Assembly (NCBI RefSeq): GCF_001898315.1
Contig: NZ_MKTQ01000024.1
Coordinates: 1-58,089, forward strand
Origin: Microbacterium sp. 70-16
Lineage (GTDB): Bacteria; Actinomycetota; Actinomycetes; Actinomycetales; Microbacteriaceae
Direction of reading: 5' to 3'
DNA: 58,089 nucleotides
How positions within the stretch are numbered: the first letter of the stretch is position 1; every line of letters starts with the position of its first letter. Below the pieces are notes generated by a model that was not told the origin of the DNA, did not search any database, and saw only the letters and a list, made by a program, of their open reading frames with translations. The translations under genes were made by a program, and so were the position numbers. This document shows, one piece after another, positions 43,209-53,778 of this stretch.

Positions 43209-43802
43209 TCACGCCGACGGGGCGATGCCGCGCGCGGTCAGCGCGACGACGATGCGCTCGAAGACCTCGTCGAGCGTGCCCACGCCGTCGACGGCGTCGA
43301 CGACACCGCGCTCGCGGTACACGTCGAGGATCGGCGCCGTCTCGGACTCGTAGATCGACAGACGCTTGGCGATCGACTCTTCGTTGTCGTCGGCGCGGCC
43401 CTGCTCGGCGGCGCGCAGCGACAGCCGCTGGATCGACTCGTCACGCGGCACCGACAGCTCGATCACGGCGGTCAGCGGCTCGTCGCGCCCATCAAGGAAC
43501 GCGTCGAGGTCGCCGACCTGGCCGAGGTTGCGTGGGTAGCCGTCGAGCAGGAACCCGCCCGCGGCGTCGTCCTGCGCGAGGCGGTCGCGCACGATCGCGC
43601 TCGTCAACTCGTCGGGCACGAGGTCGCCGGCGTCGATGATCGCCTTGACCTGCAGTCCGAGGGGCGTGCCCTCTTTGACGTTGGCGCGGAACACGTCGCC
43701 CGTCGAGACGGCCGGGATGCCGTAGGTCTGCGCGATGCGCTCGCCCTGCGTGCCCTTGCCCGAGCCCTGCGGCCCGATGATCAGAAGTCGGGGTGCCGTC
43801 AT
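43209..43802 (-). CDS. adk: adenylate kinase, short-lid form
   Basis: 197 residues: P-loop IIGPQGSGKGTQ, AMP site STGDVFRANV, FLLDGYPRN and RADDNEESIAKRL. The lid is short and has no zinc cysteines, as in other actinobacteria. It interconverts ATP+AMP and 2 ADP. It overlaps secY by 4 nt (ATGA). Confidence 0.96.
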   Translation of the reverse strand: MTAPRLLIIGPQGSGKGTQGERIAQTYGIPAVSTGDVFRANVKEGTPLGLQVKAIIDAGDLVPDELTSAIVRDRLAQDDAAGGFLLDGYPRNLGQVGDLDAFLDGRDEPLTAVIELSVPRDESIQRLSLRAAEQGRADDNEESIAKRLSIYESETAPILDVYRERGVVDAVDGVGTLDEVFERIVVALTARGIAPSA

Positions 43803-45127
43803 CTCAGAAGCCCTTCGTAGTGGCGCTGCTGCAGCTGCGCGTCGATCTGCTTGACCGTCTCAAGACCCACACCGACGATGATGAGGATCGACGCGCCACC
43901 GAACGGGAAGTTCTGGTTCGCGCTGACGGTCGCCAGAGCGATCAGCGGCAGCAGGGCGATCAGGCCCAGGTAGATCGCGCCGGGCAGCGTGATGCGCGTG
44001 AGCACGTAGTCGAGGTACTCGGCAGTCGGGCGGCCCGCACGGATGCCCGGGATAAAGCCGCCGTACTTCTTCATGTTGTCGGCGACCTCGACCGGGTTGA
44101 ACGTGATCGCGACGTAGAAGTAGGTGAACCCGACGATCAGCAGGAAGTACAGCAGCATGTACAGCGGGTGGTCGCCCTTGGTCAGGTACGCCTGGATCCA
44201 CGTCACCCAGCCGGGGACGTTGCCATCGGCATCCGGCGTCTGGTTGAACTGCGCGATGAGCGCCGGGATGTACAGCAGCGACGAGGCGAAGATGACGGGC
44301 ACGACGCCGGCCATGTTCACCTTGATCGGGATGTAGGTGTTGGTGCCGCCGAGCGTGCGACGGCCCACCATGCGCTTGGCGTACTGCACCGGGATGCGGC
44401 GCTGCGACTGCTCGACGAAGACGACGAGGCCCATGACCAGGATGCCGACGGCGAGCACCAGCAGGAAGGTCTCGAAGTTGCGGCTCTGCGCGATCGACCA
44501 CATCGCGACCGGGAAGGTCGCCGCGATCGAGGTGAAGATGAGGATCGACATGCCGTTGCCGACGCCACGCTCGGTGACGAGCTCGGCGAACCACATGATC
44601 AGGCCCGTGCCGGCGGTCAGCGTGATGATCATCAGCAACTGCGCCCACCAGGCGTCGTTGGTCAGCAGGCTGTTGCAGGACGCGATGGAGGTCGTGCCGA
44701 ACAGCTGACCCGAACGGGCGACCGTGACCAGCGTCGTCGACTGCAGCAGCGCGAGCGCGATCGTCAGGTAGCGCGTGTACTGCGTGAGCTTGGACTGACC
44801 CGCCTGGCCCTCCTTGTAGAGGGTCTCGAAGTGCGGGATCACGACGCGCAGCAGCTGCACGATGATCGTCGCGGTGATGTACGGCATGACGCCGAGCGCG
44901 AAGATCGACAGCTGCAGCAGCGCGCCACCGGAGAACAGGTTCACGAGCGACAGCAGACCCTCGCTGGCCGAGCCGCTCTCAGCGAGGCAGTCCTGGACGT
45001 TCGGATAGCTCACGAACGGCGTCGGGACGTGCGCACCGAGTCGATAGATGGCGATGATCGCCAGGGTGAAGCCGATTTTCCGCCGGAGATCCGGAGTGCG
45101 GAAGACCCGCGCGATGGCGCTGAACAA
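43799..45127 (-). CDS. secY: protein translocase subunit SecY
   Basis: 442 residues with ten membrane helices starting at KIGFTLAIIAIYRLGAHVP. Conserved pieces include FSGGALLQLSIFALGVMPYITATIIVQLL (plug region and TM2), GNGMSILIF and QRRIPVQYAKR, a cytoplasmic loop contacting the ribosome/SecA. It is the central channel of the general secretion system. A large intercistronic hairpin precedes it. Confidence 0.98.
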   Translation of the reverse strand: MFSAIARVFRTPDLRRKIGFTLAIIAIYRLGAHVPTPFVSYPNVQDCLAESGSASEGLLSLVNLFSGGALLQLSIFALGVMPYITATIIVQLLRVVIPHFETLYKEGQAGQSKLTQYTRYLTIALALLQSTTLVTVARSGQLFGTTSIASCNSLLTNDAWWAQLLMIITLTAGTGLIMWFAELVTERGVGNGMSILIFTSIAATFPVAMWSIAQSRNFETFLLVLAVGILVMGLVVFVEQSQRRIPVQYAKRMVGRRTLGGTNTYIPIKVNMAGVVPVIFASSLLYIPALIAQFNQTPDADGNVPGWVTWIQAYLTKGDHPLYMLLYFLLIVGFTYFYVAITFNPVEVADNMKKYGGFIPGIRAGRPTAEYLDYVLTRITLPGAIYLGLIALLPLIALATVSANQNFPFGGASILIIVGVGLETVKQIDAQLQQRHYEGLLR

Positions 45128-45200
45128 GGGGATTTCCTCCAGTGGTCTTACGGAGTCCTGCCGGACGGGACCGGGGACACCGTCTCCCAGAGTACGGCAA

Positions 45201-45251
45201 CAGGGGCCGGTACCGGTTCTCGAGCCTATCGAGAGATCGGACCGGCCCCTG
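45201..45251 (-). other. large hairpin between rplO and secY
   Basis: Outer stem CAGGGGCCGGT (45201-45211) with 45241-45251, 11 bp; inner stem TCTCGA (45218-45223) with 45229-45234. It lies 9 nt after the rplO stop. Probably a partial terminator separating ribosomal protein from SecY expression. The rest of the 132-bp gap shows nothing distinct. Confidence 0.7.
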
Positions 45252-45259
45252 CCGTGGAT

Positions 45260-45829
45260 TTACTTGATCGAACCGCCAGCGGCGACGATCTTCTGCTCGG
45301 CCGAACCCGAGACCTTGTCGACGTCGACCGTCAGCTTGACCGCGATGTCGCCGGTGCCGAGCACCTTGACCTTCTCGTTCTTGCGGACGGCACCCTTGGC
45401 GACGAGGTCGCTCACGGTGACGTCGCCACCGGTCGGGTACAGCTCAGCGAGCTTCTCGAGGTTGACCACCTGGTACTCGACGCGGAACGGGTTCTTGAAC
45501 CCGCGCAGCTTCGGCGTACGCATGTGCAGCGGCATCTGGCCACCCTCGAAGCCGACCTTGACCTGGTAGCGGGCCTTCGTGCCCTTGGTACCACGACCCG
45601 AGGTCTTACCCTTCGAGCCCTCACCACGGCCGACGCGCGTCTTGGCGGTGTTGGCGCCGGGGACCGGACGCAGGTGGTGGACCTTCAGCACGCCGGGGCG
45701 CGAAGCCTCGGCATCCTTCTTGGCCGGAGCCTTGGCCGGAGCCTTGGCGGCGGTCTTCTTCGCCGCGGGCTTTGCCGCAGCCTTCTTCTCGACGACCTCT
45801 TCGGTCACCTTCTCAGCCTTTTCGGCCAT
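45260..45829 (-). CDS. rplO: 50S ribosomal protein L15 with basic N-terminal extension
   Basis: 189 residues. The first 45 are a Lys/Ala/Glu-rich extension ([19 protein letters not shown]); the L15 core follows from [23 protein letters not shown], with TKGTKAR and [13 protein letters not shown]. Usual length is about 145. The ATG overlaps the rpmD stop by one base (TGATG), which supports the long form. Confidence 0.95.
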   Translation of the reverse strand: MAEKAEKVTEEVVEKKAAAKPAAKKTAAKAPAKAPAKKDAEASRPGVLKVHHLRPVPGANTAKTRVGRGEGSKGKTSGRGTKGTKARYQVKVGFEGGQMPLHMRTPKLRGFKNPFRVEYQVVNLEKLAELYPTGGDVTVSDLVAKGAVRKNEKVKVLGTGDIAVKLTVDVDKVSGSAEQKIVAAGGSIK

Positions 45830-46014
45830 CAGTCGATCTCCTCAACCTTGACGAGGTGCGCGACGGCCTTGACGTAGCCGCGCGTCTGCGCGTCGTCGGG
45901 ACGGACGACCGAGTCGCCGATCCGCTTCAGACCGAGCGAACGCAGCGTGTCGCGCTGGTTCTGCTTCTCGCTCACCTTGGACTTGACCTGGGTCACCTTC
46001 AGGCGGCTAGCCAT
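45829..46014 (-). CDS. rpmD: 50S ribosomal protein L30
   Basis: 61 residues: [34 protein letters not shown], then a short helix. Overlaps rpsE and rplO by one base at either end (TGATG), indicating coupled translation. Confidence 0.97.
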   Translation of the reverse strand: MASRLKVTQVKSKVSEKQNQRDTLRSLGLKRIGDSVVRPDDAQTRGYVKAVAHLVKVEEID

Positions 46015-46697
46015 CAGACACCTGCCTTCTGCGCAGCGGCGGCCTTGGCCTCGTTGCGGATGATGATCGCGGGCACGACCGCGTCGTAGTCGAGGCCACG
46101 ACGAGCAGCCACCGCGCGGGGCTCCTCGAGCGACTTCAGCGCCTCAACGGCCGCGTGCACGATGTTGATCGTGTTCGACGAACCGAGCGACTTCGACAGG
46201 ACGTCGTGGATGCCTGCACACTCGAGCACGGCACGCACCGGACCACCGGCGATGACACCGGTACCGGCAGCAGCCGGACGCAGCAGCACGACACCGGCGG
46301 CCGCCTCACCCTGCACGGGGTGCGGGATGGTCGAGCCGACGCGGGGAACGCGGAAGAAGTTGCGCTTGGCCTCTTCGACACCCTTGGAGATGGCGAGGGG
46401 GACCTCACGCGCCTTGCCGTAGCCGACGCCCACGAGACCGTTGCCGTCGCCCACGACGACCAGCGCCGTGAAGCTGAAGCGGCGACCGCCCTTGACGACC
46501 TTCGACACGCGGTTGATCGTGACGACGCGCTCCAGGAACTGGCTCTTGTCGGCGTCACGCGACCCGCGGTCACCGCGGGTCTGGCTGCGCTCACGACCGC
46601 CGCGACGCGGCTCGCGCTCGCGCTCGACGGGCGCCTCGGCGGCAGCCGTAGCCTCAGTGGCCTGCTCGGACACTTCGTTCTCCTTGATTTCGCTCAC
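46014..46697 (-). CDS. rpsE: 30S ribosomal protein S5
   Basis: 227 residues. An acidic then Arg-rich N-terminal extension of about 55 ([20 protein letters not shown]) precedes the S5 core: [70 protein letters not shown]. It helps control decoding accuracy. 4-nt overlap with rplR. Confidence 0.97.
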   Translation of the reverse strand: MSEIKENEVSEQATEATAAAEAPVEREREPRRGGRERSQTRGDRGSRDADKSQFLERVVTINRVSKVVKGGRRFSFTALVVVGDGNGLVGVGYGKAREVPLAISKGVEEAKRNFFRVPRVGSTIPHPVQGEAAAGVVLLRPAAAGTGVIAGGPVRAVLECAGIHDVLSKSLGSSNTINIVHAAVEALKSLEEPRAVAARRGLDYDAVVPAIIIRNEAKAAAAQKAGV

Positions 46698-47053
46698 AGG
46701 TTCAGACCTCCCTCGCGGGCGCCTTCGGCGATCGCTGCGACACGGCCCGCGTAGCGGTTGCCACCGCGGTCGAACACGACGTCCGAGACGCCGGCAGCCT
46801 TGGCACGCTCGGCGACGAGCTCGCCGACCTTGCGGGCCTTGGCGGTCTTGTCACCGTCGAACGTGCGCAGGTCGGTCTCGAGGGTCGAGGCCGAAGCCAC
46901 GGTGTGACCCTTCGCGTCGTCGACCAGCTGGACGAAGACGTGGCGGGCCGAACGGGTGACGACCAGACGCGGACGCGCCTCGGTACCCACGATCTTCTTG
47001 CGAAGGCGGGCGTGACGACGCGAACGCGCGTCGGACTTCGACTTCACAGCCAT
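46694..47053 (-). CDS. rplR: 50S ribosomal protein L18
   Basis: 119 residues: [38 protein letters not shown] and the C-terminal [28 protein letters not shown]. It binds 5S rRNA with L5. Standard length. Confidence 0.97.
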   Translation of the reverse strand: MAVKSKSDARSRRHARLRKKIVGTEARPRLVVTRSARHVFVQLVDDAKGHTVASASTLETDLRTFDGDKTAKARKVGELVAERAKAAGVSDVVFDRGGNRYAGRVAAIAEGAREGGLNL

Positions 47054-47055
47054 GA

Positions 47056-47592
47056 TTACTTACCAGCCTTTCCGGCCTTGCGGCGGACGACCTCGCCCGC
47101 GTAACGCACACCCTTGCCCTTGTACGGCTCGGGCTTGCGGATCTTGCGGATGTTCGCGGCGGCTTCGCCGACAGCCTGCTTCGAGATGCCGCTGACGGTG
47201 ACCTTGTTGTTGCCCTCGACGGTCAGCGTGATGCCGGCCGGGGCCTCGACCAGCACCGGGTGCGAGAAGCCGAGCGCGAACTCGACGGCGGCACCCTTCT
47301 GCGCGACGCGGTAACCGGTGCCGACGACCTCGAGGCCCTTGGTGTAGCCCTGGGTGACGCCGATGATGTCGTTGTTGATGAGGGTGCGGGTCAGACCGTG
47401 CAGCGAACGCGACTCGCGCTCGTCGTCGGGACGGGAGACCAGAACCTGGCCCTCCTCGACCTTGACCTCGATGGGCTTGGCAACGGAGAGCGTCAGCTCG
47501 CCCTTGGGGCCCTTGACCGAGACATCCTGGCCGTCGACCGAAACGGTGACGCCGGCCGGGATGTCGATGGGAAGACGTCCAATACGCGACAT
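47056..47592 (-). CDS. rplF: 50S ribosomal protein L6
   Basis: 178 residues: [45 protein letters not shown] and the signature [21 protein letters not shown]. It lies near the GTPase-associated centre. Standard length; gaps of 2 and 6 bp to its neighbours. Confidence 0.98.
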   Translation of the reverse strand: MSRIGRLPIDIPAGVTVSVDGQDVSVKGPKGELTLSVAKPIEVKVEEGQVLVSRPDDERESRSLHGLTRTLINNDIIGVTQGYTKGLEVVGTGYRVAQKGAAVEFALGFSHPVLVEAPAGITLTVEGNNKVTVSGISKQAVGEAAANIRKIRKPEPYKGKGVRYAGEVVRRKAGKAGK

Positions 47593-47598
47593 GTCAGA

Positions 47599-47997
47599 TC
47601 ACCACACGTAGGCGAGGACTTCCCCACCCACGCCCTTCTGCTCGGCCTGACGGTCGGTGAGAAGACCGGAGGAGGTGGACAGGATCGCGACGCCGAGGCC
47701 ACCGAGGACGGTGGGCAGCTCGGTCGAGCGCGCGTAGACACGCAGACCCGGCTTGGAGACGCGCTTGATGCCGGCGATAGACCGCTCGCGGTTCGGGCCG
47801 TACTTCAGCGTGAGCGTCAGGGTCTGGCCGACGCGGGCGTCCGAGACCTCCCAGGAGGAGATGTAGCCCTCCTGCTTGAGGATCTCGGCGATGTTGGTCT
47901 TGAGCTTCGAGCTCGGCAGCGCGACGGTGTCGTGGTGCGCCGAGTTCGCGTTGCGCAGACGGGTCAGCATGTCTGCGACCGGGTCTGTCATCGTCAT
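47599..47997 (-). CDS. rpsH: 30S ribosomal protein S8
   Basis: 132 residues: [32 protein letters not shown] and the C-terminal [27 protein letters not shown] primary 16S-rRNA binder and spc-operon regulator in enterics. An 82-bp gap separates it from rplE, where S14 is often encoded. Confidence 0.98.
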   Translation of the reverse strand: MTMTDPVADMLTRLRNANSAHHDTVALPSSKLKTNIAEILKQEGYISSWEVSDARVGQTLTLTLKYGPNRERSIAGIKRVSKPGLRVYARSTELPTVLGGLGVAILSTSSGLLTDRQAEQKGVGGEVLAYVW

Positions 47998-48079
47998 TTC
48001 TTGGTTTCCTTTGTTCAGTGGTTTCGGATGCCTTTACAAGACAGCCGACCTTCTTGATGGACGTTTCCGTCCGGGGGTG

Positions 48080-48667
48080 TTACTTCTCGTCAGCAGTCTG
48101 GAACGGGAAGCCCAGCTGGCGCAGCAGCGAACGACCCTCGGCATCCGTCTTCGCGGTCGTGACGACCGTGATGTCGAAGCCGCGGACGCGGTCGATGCGG
48201 TCCTGGTTGATCTCGTGGAACACGGACTGCTCCTGAAGACCGAACGTGTAGTTGCCGTGACCGTCGAACTGCTCACCGGACAGGCCACGGAAGTCGCGGA
48301 TGCGGGGCAGCGCGAGGTTCACGAGGCGGTCCAGGAACTCCCAGGCGCGGTCGCCACGCAGCGTGACGTGCGCACCGATGGGCTGACCCTCACGCAGCTT
48401 GAACTGCGCGATGGACTTGCGGGCCTTGGTGACGATCGGCTTCTGGCCGGTGATCTTGGTGAGGTCGTCGACCGCACCATCGATCACCTTGGAGTCACGC
48501 GCAGCCTCACCGACACCGGTGTTGACGACGACCTTGACCAGTCCGGGGATCTGCATGACGTTCTCGTAGCCGAACTCGTCCTGCAGCGCCTTCTTGATCT
48601 CGGCGTTGTACTTCTGCTTCAGGCGGGGCTGGATCTTGCCAGCCGCCGCGGCAGTGGTGGTGCTCAT
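48080..48667 (-). CDS. rplE: 50S ribosomal protein L5
   Basis: 195 residues: [73 protein letters not shown]. It binds 5S rRNA. Shares one base with rplX. Confidence 0.98.
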   Translation of the reverse strand: MSTTTAAAAGKIQPRLKQKYNAEIKKALQDEFGYENVMQIPGLVKVVVNTGVGEAARDSKVIDGAVDDLTKITGQKPIVTKARKSIAQFKLREGQPIGAHVTLRGDRAWEFLDRLVNLALPRIRDFRGLSGEQFDGHGNYTFGLQEQSVFHEINQDRIDRVRGFDITVVTTAKTDAEGRSLLRQLGFPFQTADEK

Positions 48668-49026
48668 CAGAGGTCCTTACCGCTCTTCTTCGCAAAGCGC
48701 ACGCGAACGGTGCGCTTCACGCCATCCTTCGTCTGCTCCTCGACGCGGTGACCGACCTTGGTCGGCTTCTTGGTCGAGGGGTCGACGAGGGCGACGTTCG
48801 AGATGTGGATCGGGGCTTCCATCGTTTCGATGCCGCCCGTCTTGGTGCCGCGCTGGGACTGGCCCACGCGGGTGTGCTTCGTGACGTAGTTGACGCCCTC
48901 GACGATGACACGGTTCTGCTCGACGAGAACGTCGAGGACCTTGCCCTGCTTGCCGCGGTCGCCGCCCTTGTCCTGCTTCTTGCCAGTGATGACCTGAACG
49001 AGGTCACCCTTCTTGATCTTGGCCAT
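48667..49026 (-). CDS. rplX: 50S ribosomal protein L24
   Basis: 119 residues: [33 protein letters not shown] with the KOW motif, [12 protein letters not shown], and [11 protein letters not shown]. An assembly initiator of the 50S subunit. 4 bp after rplN. Confidence 0.98.
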   Translation of the reverse strand: MAKIKKGDLVQVITGKKQDKGGDRGKQGKVLDVLVEQNRVIVEGVNYVTKHTRVGQSQRGTKTGGIETMEAPIHISNVALVDPSTKKPTKVGHRVEEQTKDGVKRTVRVRFAKKSGKDL

Positions 49027-49030
49027 GAGG

Positions 49031-49399
49031 TCAGATCACCTCCGGAGCGAGCGAGACGATCTTCATGAACTTCTTGTCGCGAAGCTCACGGCCGACCGGG
49101 CCGAAGATACGGGTGCCACGGGGCTCCCCGTCGTTCTTCAGGATGACGGCGGCGTTCTCGTCGAACTTGATGTAGGAACCGTCCTGACGACGGACCTGCT
49201 TCTTGGTGCGGACGACGACCGCCTTGACGACGTCGCCCTTCTTGACGTTTCCACCGGGGATCGCGTCCTTGACGGTGGCCACGATGATGTCACCGAGACC
49301 CGCGTAGCGGCGGTTCGAGCCGCCGAGGACGCGGATGGTGAGCAGCTCCTTGGCACCGGTGTTGTCGGCGACCTTGAGGCGGGACTCTGTCTGGATCAC
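49031..49399 (-). CDS. rplN: 50S ribosomal protein L14
   Basis: 122 residues: [40 protein letters not shown] and [42 protein letters not shown]. The canonical length. 4-nt overlap with rpsQ. Confidence 0.98.
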   Translation of the reverse strand: MIQTESRLKVADNTGAKELLTIRVLGGSNRRYAGLGDIIVATVKDAIPGGNVKKGDVVKAVVVRTKKQVRRQDGSYIKFDENAAVILKNDGEPRGTRIFGPVGRELRDKKFMKIVSLAPEVI

Positions 49400-49722
49400 T
49401 TGGCCTTCTCCAGGATCTCGACCAGACGCCAGCGCTTGGTGGCGCTGAGCGGACGGGTCTCATCGATGACGACCAGGTCGCCGATGCCGGCGGTGTTCAG
49501 CTCGTCGTGAGCCTTCACCTTCGACGTGCGCCGGATGACCTTACCGTAGAGGGGGTGCTTCACGCGGTCCTCGACCTCGACGACGATCGTCTTGTCCATC
49601 TTGTCGCTGACCACGTAACCGCGGCGGGACTTGCGGTAGCCACGGGCATCCGCGTCACGCACGTCGTGTGCAGCGTGCTCGTGACCGTCGACGACTACTT
49701 CTTCAGTCTTCTTGGTGGCCAT
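49396..49722 (-). CDS. rpsQ: 30S ribosomal protein S17 with extended N-terminus
   Basis: 108 residues from ATG 49722, which overlaps the rpmC stop (TGATG); a GTG one codon upstream is possible. The core [37 protein letters not shown] starts near residue 29. The preceding stretch, rich in His, Asp and Glu ([16 protein letters not shown]), is an extension not found in typical 80-90-residue S17. Confidence 0.96.
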   Translation of the reverse strand: MATKKTEEVVVDGHEHAAHDVRDADARGYRKSRRGYVVSDKMDKTIVVEVEDRVKHPLYGKVIRRTSKVKAHDELNTAGIGDLVVIDETRPLSATKRWRLVEILEKAK

Positions 49723-50039
49723 CACTCAGCCTCTTCCTTCGCAGCGGCGTCGTCGGCGGCATCCGCCTTCTTCGTCGCCTTCTTCTTCGCCTTGGTCGCG
49801 ACCTCGGCGGGCGCGGGCGTGGCACGGATGCCGAGCTCGCGCTCACGGATCACGGTGTAGAGCCGCGCGATGTCGCGCTTGACCGCACGGATGCGGCCGT
49901 GGCTCTCGAGCTGGCCGGTGGCCGACTGGAAGCGCAGGTTGAACAGCTCTTCCTTGGCCTTGCGCAGCTCCTCGACGAGGCGCTGGTCCTCGAACGTGTC
50001 GAGCTCGCTCGGTGCGAGCGTCTTGGTTCCGACAGCCAT
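49722..50039 (-). CDS. rpmC: 50S ribosomal protein L29 with Lys/Ala tail
   Basis: 105 residues: [63 protein letters not shown], then a 30-residue Lys/Ala/Asp tail. Start ATG 50039 overlaps the rplP stop by one base; the longer frame to 50186 is antisense noise within rplP. Confidence 0.96.
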   Translation of the reverse strand: MAVGTKTLAPSELDTFEDQRLVEELRKAKEELFNLRFQSATGQLESHGRIRAVKRDIARLYTVIRERELGIRATPAPAEVATKAKKKATKKADAADDAAAKEEAE

Positions 50040-50458
50040 TACGCGTCGCCCTCCTCGCGCTTGATGATGCGTGCCTTCAGCGGCAGCTTGTGGATTGCCC
50101 GGGTGAGGGCCTCGCGTGCGAGCTCCTCGTTCACGCCCGCGACCTCGAACAGGACGCGACCGGGCTTGACGTTGGCGACCCACCACTCCGGCGAACCCTT
50201 ACCGGAACCCATGCGGGTTTCGGCCGGCTTCTTGGTCAGCGGACGGTCGGGGTAGATGTTGATCCACACCTTGCCGCCACGCTTGATGTGACGCGTCATG
50301 GCGATACGAGCGGACTCGATCTGACGGTTGGTCACGTAAGCGGGCGTCAGGGCCTGGATGCCGAACTCACCGAACGACACCTTCGTGCCACCGGTGGCGG
50401 CACCCGAGCGACCCGGGTGGTGCTGCTTGCGGTACTTGACCTTGCGGGGAATAAGCAT
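50039..50458 (-). CDS. rplP: 50S ribosomal protein L16
   Basis: 139 residues: [80 protein letters not shown]. It lies at the A-site side of the peptidyl transferase centre. Standard length. Confidence 0.98.
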   Translation of the reverse strand: MLIPRKVKYRKQHHPGRSGAATGGTKVSFGEFGIQALTPAYVTNRQIESARIAMTRHIKRGGKVWINIYPDRPLTKKPAETRMGSGKGSPEWWVANVKPGRVLFEVAGVNEELAREALTRAIHKLPLKARIIKREEGDA

Positions 50459-51219
50459 CAGGCAGACGCTCCTTCTGCGACGGGGGCCTCGCTGCGCGGG
50501 CCGCGACGACGGTCGCCGCCACGGTCATCGCGACCGCGGGGCTGCTTCGGGGCGTTGGCCTGCTCGCGAGCGAGCTCCTTGGCCGTCAGGTCGCCCTTGT
50601 AGATCCAGACCTTCACGCCGATGCGGCCGAAGGTGGTCTTGGCCTCGTAGAAGCCGTAGTCGATGTTCGCGCGCAGCGTGTGCAGGGGCACACGGCCTTC
50701 GCGGTAGAACTCCGAACGGCTCATCTCGGCGCCGCCGAGGCGGCCGGAGACCTGGATGCGGATGCCCTTGGCACCGGCACGCTGGGCGCCCTGCAGGCCC
50801 TTGCGCATCGCGCGGCGGAACGCCACACGTGCGGTGAGCTGCTCGGCGATGCCCTGCGCGACCAGCTGAGCGTCAGCCTCGGGGTTCTTGACCTCGAGGA
50901 TGTTCAGCTGGATCTGCTTGCCGGTGAGCTTCTCGAGGTCGGCGCGGATGCGCTCGGCCTCGGCGCCACGGCGACCGATCACGATGCCCGGACGGGCGGT
51001 GTGGATGTCGACGCGGACGCGGTCACGCGTGCGCTCGATCTCGATGCTGGACACGCCGGCACGGTCGAGCTGCGTCTGCAGGAGCTTGCGGATCTTGACA
51101 TCCTCGGCGACGTAGTCGGCGTAACGCTGGCCCGGCTTGGTCGAGTCGGAGAACCAACGCGACACGTGGTCCGTGGTGATGCCGAGGCGGAAGCCGTACG
51201 GGTTGACCTTCTGTCCCAT
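50458..51219 (-). CDS. rpsC: 30S ribosomal protein S3
   Basis: 253 residues: [23 protein letters not shown], a KH domain with [20 protein letters not shown], and the C-terminal domain with [30 protein letters not shown]. The last 35 residues form an Arg/Gly/Asp-rich tail ([17 protein letters not shown]). It lines the mRNA entry channel. One-base overlaps on both sides. Confidence 0.98.
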   Translation of the reverse strand: MGQKVNPYGFRLGITTDHVSRWFSDSTKPGQRYADYVAEDVKIRKLLQTQLDRAGVSSIEIERTRDRVRVDIHTARPGIVIGRRGAEAERIRADLEKLTGKQIQLNILEVKNPEADAQLVAQGIAEQLTARVAFRRAMRKGLQGAQRAGAKGIRIQVSGRLGGAEMSRSEFYREGRVPLHTLRANIDYGFYEAKTTFGRIGVKVWIYKGDLTAKELAREQANAPKQPRGRDDRGGDRRRGPRSEAPVAEGASA

Positions 51220-51611
51220 TACTTGCTCGCCTTCTTGGTCTCGGTACCGGCAGCGGCGACCTCGGGGGTCGCGAGCTCGACGGTGATGTGGCTCGTGCGC
51301 TTCTTGATCTGGAACGCGCGGCCCTGGGCACGGGGCTGGAAACGCTTGAGCGTCGTGCCCTCGTCGACGTACGCGTTGCGCACGTACAGGTCCTGCTCGT
51401 CCAGGTACTCGCCGTCGCGGTCCGCCTTCACGCGTGCGTTGGCAACCGCGGACTCAACGAGCTTGTAGATCGGCTCGCTGGCGCTCTGCGGGGCGAACTT
51501 CAGGATGGCCAGGGCCTCCTGAGCCTGCTTGCCCTTGATGAGCGCGACGACACGACGAGCCTTCTGAGGGGTCACGCGAATGTGCTTGACGCGTGCGATG
51601 GAATCCACCAT
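51219..51611 (-). CDS. rplV: 50S ribosomal protein L22
   Basis: 130 residues: [32 protein letters not shown] and the beta-hairpin plus [32 protein letters not shown] near the exit tunnel, where macrolide-resistance mutations are known in other bacteria. Short variable tail. Confidence 0.98.
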   Translation of the reverse strand: MVDSIARVKHIRVTPQKARRVVALIKGKQAQEALAILKFAPQSASEPIYKLVESAVANARVKADRDGEYLDEQDLYVRNAYVDEGTTLKRFQPRAQGRAFQIKKRTSHITVELATPEVAAAGTETKKASK

Positions 51612-51650
51612 GTCTCTCCTCCTCTAGTCCTCTCCAGGATCACCACCGCG

Positions 51651-51932
51651 TCAGCGGCGGCGGCCCTTCTTGTCGTCCTTCACGTGGCCGCGGAAGGTGC
51701 GGGTGGGCGCGAACTCGCCCAGCTTGTGGCCGACCATGGTCTCGGACACGAACACGGGGATGTGCTTGCGTCCGTCGTGCACGGCGATGGTGTGTCCCAG
51801 CATGGCGGGGATGATCATCGAACGGCGCGACCAGGTCTTGATGACGTTCTTGGTGCCGGCTTCATTCTGGACGACGACCTTGCGGAGCAGGTGCTCGTCG
51901 ACGAAGGGGCCCTTCTTAAGGCTGCGAGGCAT
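51651..51932 (-). CDS. rpsS: 30S ribosomal protein S19
   Basis: 93 residues: [71 protein letters not shown]. It pairs with S13 in the 30S head. Standard length. Confidence 0.98.
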   Translation of the reverse strand: MPRSLKKGPFVDEHLLRKVVVQNEAGTKNVIKTWSRRSMIIPAMLGHTIAVHDGRKHIPVFVSETMVGHKLGEFAPTRTFRGHVKDDKKGRRR

Positions 51933-51944
51933 CTTCCTCTACTC

Positions 51945-52784
51945 CTACTTGCGCTTCTTGCCGGCGTTGCGACGACGGACGATGTACTTGTCGCTTTCCT
52001 TGTTGGGGTGGCGGGTACGACCCTCAGCCTGGCCCCAAGGAGTGACAGGGTGACGACCACCGGAGGTCTTACCCTCACCACCACCGTGCGGGTGGTCGAC
52101 CGGGTTCATCGCGACACCACGGACGGTCGGGCGGACGCCCTTCCAGCGCATGCGGCCGGCCTTGCCCCAGTTGATGTTCGACTGCTCGGCGTTGCCGACC
52201 TCGCCGATCGTCGCGCGGCACCGGGCATCCACGTTGCGGATCTCGCCCGAGGGCAGACGCAGCTGGGCGTAGGGGCCGTCCTTCGCGACGAGGCGCACGG
52301 AGACACCCGCCGAACGGGCGATCTTCGCGCCGCCGCCGGGGCGGAGCTCGATCGCGTGGATGACCGTACCGGTGGGGATGTTCTTCAGCGGCAGGTTGTT
52401 GCCGGGCTTGATGTCAGCCGACGGACCCGACTCGACGATGTCGCCCTGCGCCAGCTTGTTCGGCGCGAGGATGTAGCGCTTCTCGCCGTCGAAGTAGTGC
52501 AGCAGCGCGATGCGCGCGGTGCGGTTGGGGTCGTACTCGATGTGCGCGACCTTGGCGTTGACGCCGTCCTTGTCGTTGCGACGGAAGTCGATGACACGGT
52601 ACTGGCGCTTGTGGCCACCACCGATGTGACGCGTCGTGATGCGACCCTGGTTGTTGCGACCACCGGTCTTCGACAGCGGGCGCAGCAGCGACTTCTCGGG
52701 CGTCGATCGCGTGATCTCGGCGAAGTCGGCCACCGACGAACCGCGCAGACCCGGGGTCGTGGGCTTGTACTTGCGAATAGCCAT
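51945..52784 (-). CDS. rplB: 50S ribosomal protein L2
   Basis: 279 residues: [36 protein letters not shown], and the highly conserved [21 protein letters not shown] with the peptidyl-transferase-linked His. Needed for subunit association. Standard length. Confidence 0.98.
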   Translation of the reverse strand: MAIRKYKPTTPGLRGSSVADFAEITRSTPEKSLLRPLSKTGGRNNQGRITTRHIGGGHKRQYRVIDFRRNDKDGVNAKVAHIEYDPNRTARIALLHYFDGEKRYILAPNKLAQGDIVESGPSADIKPGNNLPLKNIPTGTVIHAIELRPGGGAKIARSAGVSVRLVAKDGPYAQLRLPSGEIRNVDARCRATIGEVGNAEQSNINWGKAGRMRWKGVRPTVRGVAMNPVDHPHGGGEGKTSGGRHPVTPWGQAEGRTRHPNKESDKYIVRRRNAGKKRK

Positions 52785-52808
52785 GTTGGTTGTCCTCTAT
52801 CCCAGCTG

Positions 52809-53117
52809 TCAGCCGACGGCCGTGAAGATGTCGATGGTGCCCGACTTCAGCGTGACGATGGCGCGCTTGGTGTCCTTGCGCTTGCCGGTGCCGAAGCGGG
52901 TGCGACGGGACTTGCCCGCGCGGTTGAGCGTGTTGACCGCGGCGACCTTGACGCCGAAGATCTTCTCGATGGCGAGCTTGATCTCGGTCTTGGAGGCGCG
53001 CGGGTCAACCAGGAAGGTGTACTTGCCCTCGTCGATCAGGCCGTAGCTCTTCTCCGAAACCACCGGCTTCAGGATGATGTCGCGCGGGTCCTTGTTCACG
53101 GCAATGTTCGCGGTCAT
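52809..53117 (-). CDS. rplW: 50S ribosomal protein L23
   Basis: 102 residues: [49 protein letters not shown] and [21 protein letters not shown]. It docks trigger factor and SRP at the tunnel exit. 4-nt overlap with rplD. Confidence 0.98.
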   Translation of the reverse strand: MTANIAVNKDPRDIILKPVVSEKSYGLIDEGKYTFLVDPRASKTEIKLAIEKIFGVKVAAVNTLNRAGKSRRTRFGTGKRKDTKRAIVTLKSGTIDIFTAVG

Positions 53118-53776
53118 GCCGAGACCTCCTCGGTCGCTGCAGCCTTCGACGCGACGAACGCGTCGTAGGCGGCCTTGGTGAAGACGATGTCGTCGGAGAC
53201 GAGCACGTCGTAAGCGTTGAGCTGGCCGACCTCGATGGCGTGGACGTAACCGAGGTTGCGGACGCTCTTCAGGGTCAGCTCGTCGCCGCGCTCGATGACG
53301 ACCATGACGTTCTTGGTCGGAGCGAGCTGCGTCAGAACCGCGGCAGCGGCCTTCGTCGAGGGCGCACCCTCGATGCCGAACGAGTCGACGACGTGCAGAC
53401 GGCCACCACGAGCACGGTCGCTGAGCGCGCCCAGCAGGGCGGCGGCGATCATCTTCTTGGGGGTGCGCTGCGAGTAGTCACGCGGCTTGGGGCCGTGGAC
53501 GATGCCACCACCGGTCATGTGCGGCGCGCGGATCGAACCCTGACGGGCGTTACCCGTGCCCTTCTGCTTGAAGGGCTTGCGGCCGGCGCCCGAGACCTCA
53601 CCGCGACGCTTGGTCGAGTGGGTGCCCTGGCGAGCCGCCGCGAGCTGCGCGACGACGACCTGGTGGATGAGGGGGATGTTCGTCTTGACGTCGAAGATGG
53701 CGGCGGGCAGCTCGACGGAGCCGGCCTTCTTGCCGTCGGACTTCACGACGTCGAGCGCGAGAGTCGAGTCAGCCAT
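53114..53776 (-). CDS. rplD: 50S ribosomal protein L4
   Basis: 220 residues: [71 protein letters not shown] contains the tunnel loop. In E. coli L4 represses the S10 operon through its leader; the structured leader upstream of rpsJ here makes a similar control possible but unproven. Confidence 0.98.
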   Translation of the reverse strand: MADSTLALDVVKSDGKKAGSVELPAAIFDVKTNIPLIHQVVVAQLAAARQGTHSTKRRGEVSGAGRKPFKQKGTGNARQGSIRAPHMTGGGIVHGPKPRDYSQRTPKKMIAAALLGALSDRARGGRLHVVDSFGIEGAPSTKAAAAVLTQLAPTKNVMVVIERGDELTLKSVRNLGYVHAIEVGQLNAYDVLVSDDIVFTKAAYDAFVASKAAATEEVSA

Positions 53777-53778
53777 GT

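Noticed and set aside
43793..45877. 694-residue plus-strand frame
   Set aside because: Antisense of secY and rplO; high-GC shadow without domain or ribosome-binding site.
51288..53168. 626-residue plus-strand frame
   Set aside because: Antisense of rplV-rpsS-rplB-rplW; no recognisable domain.
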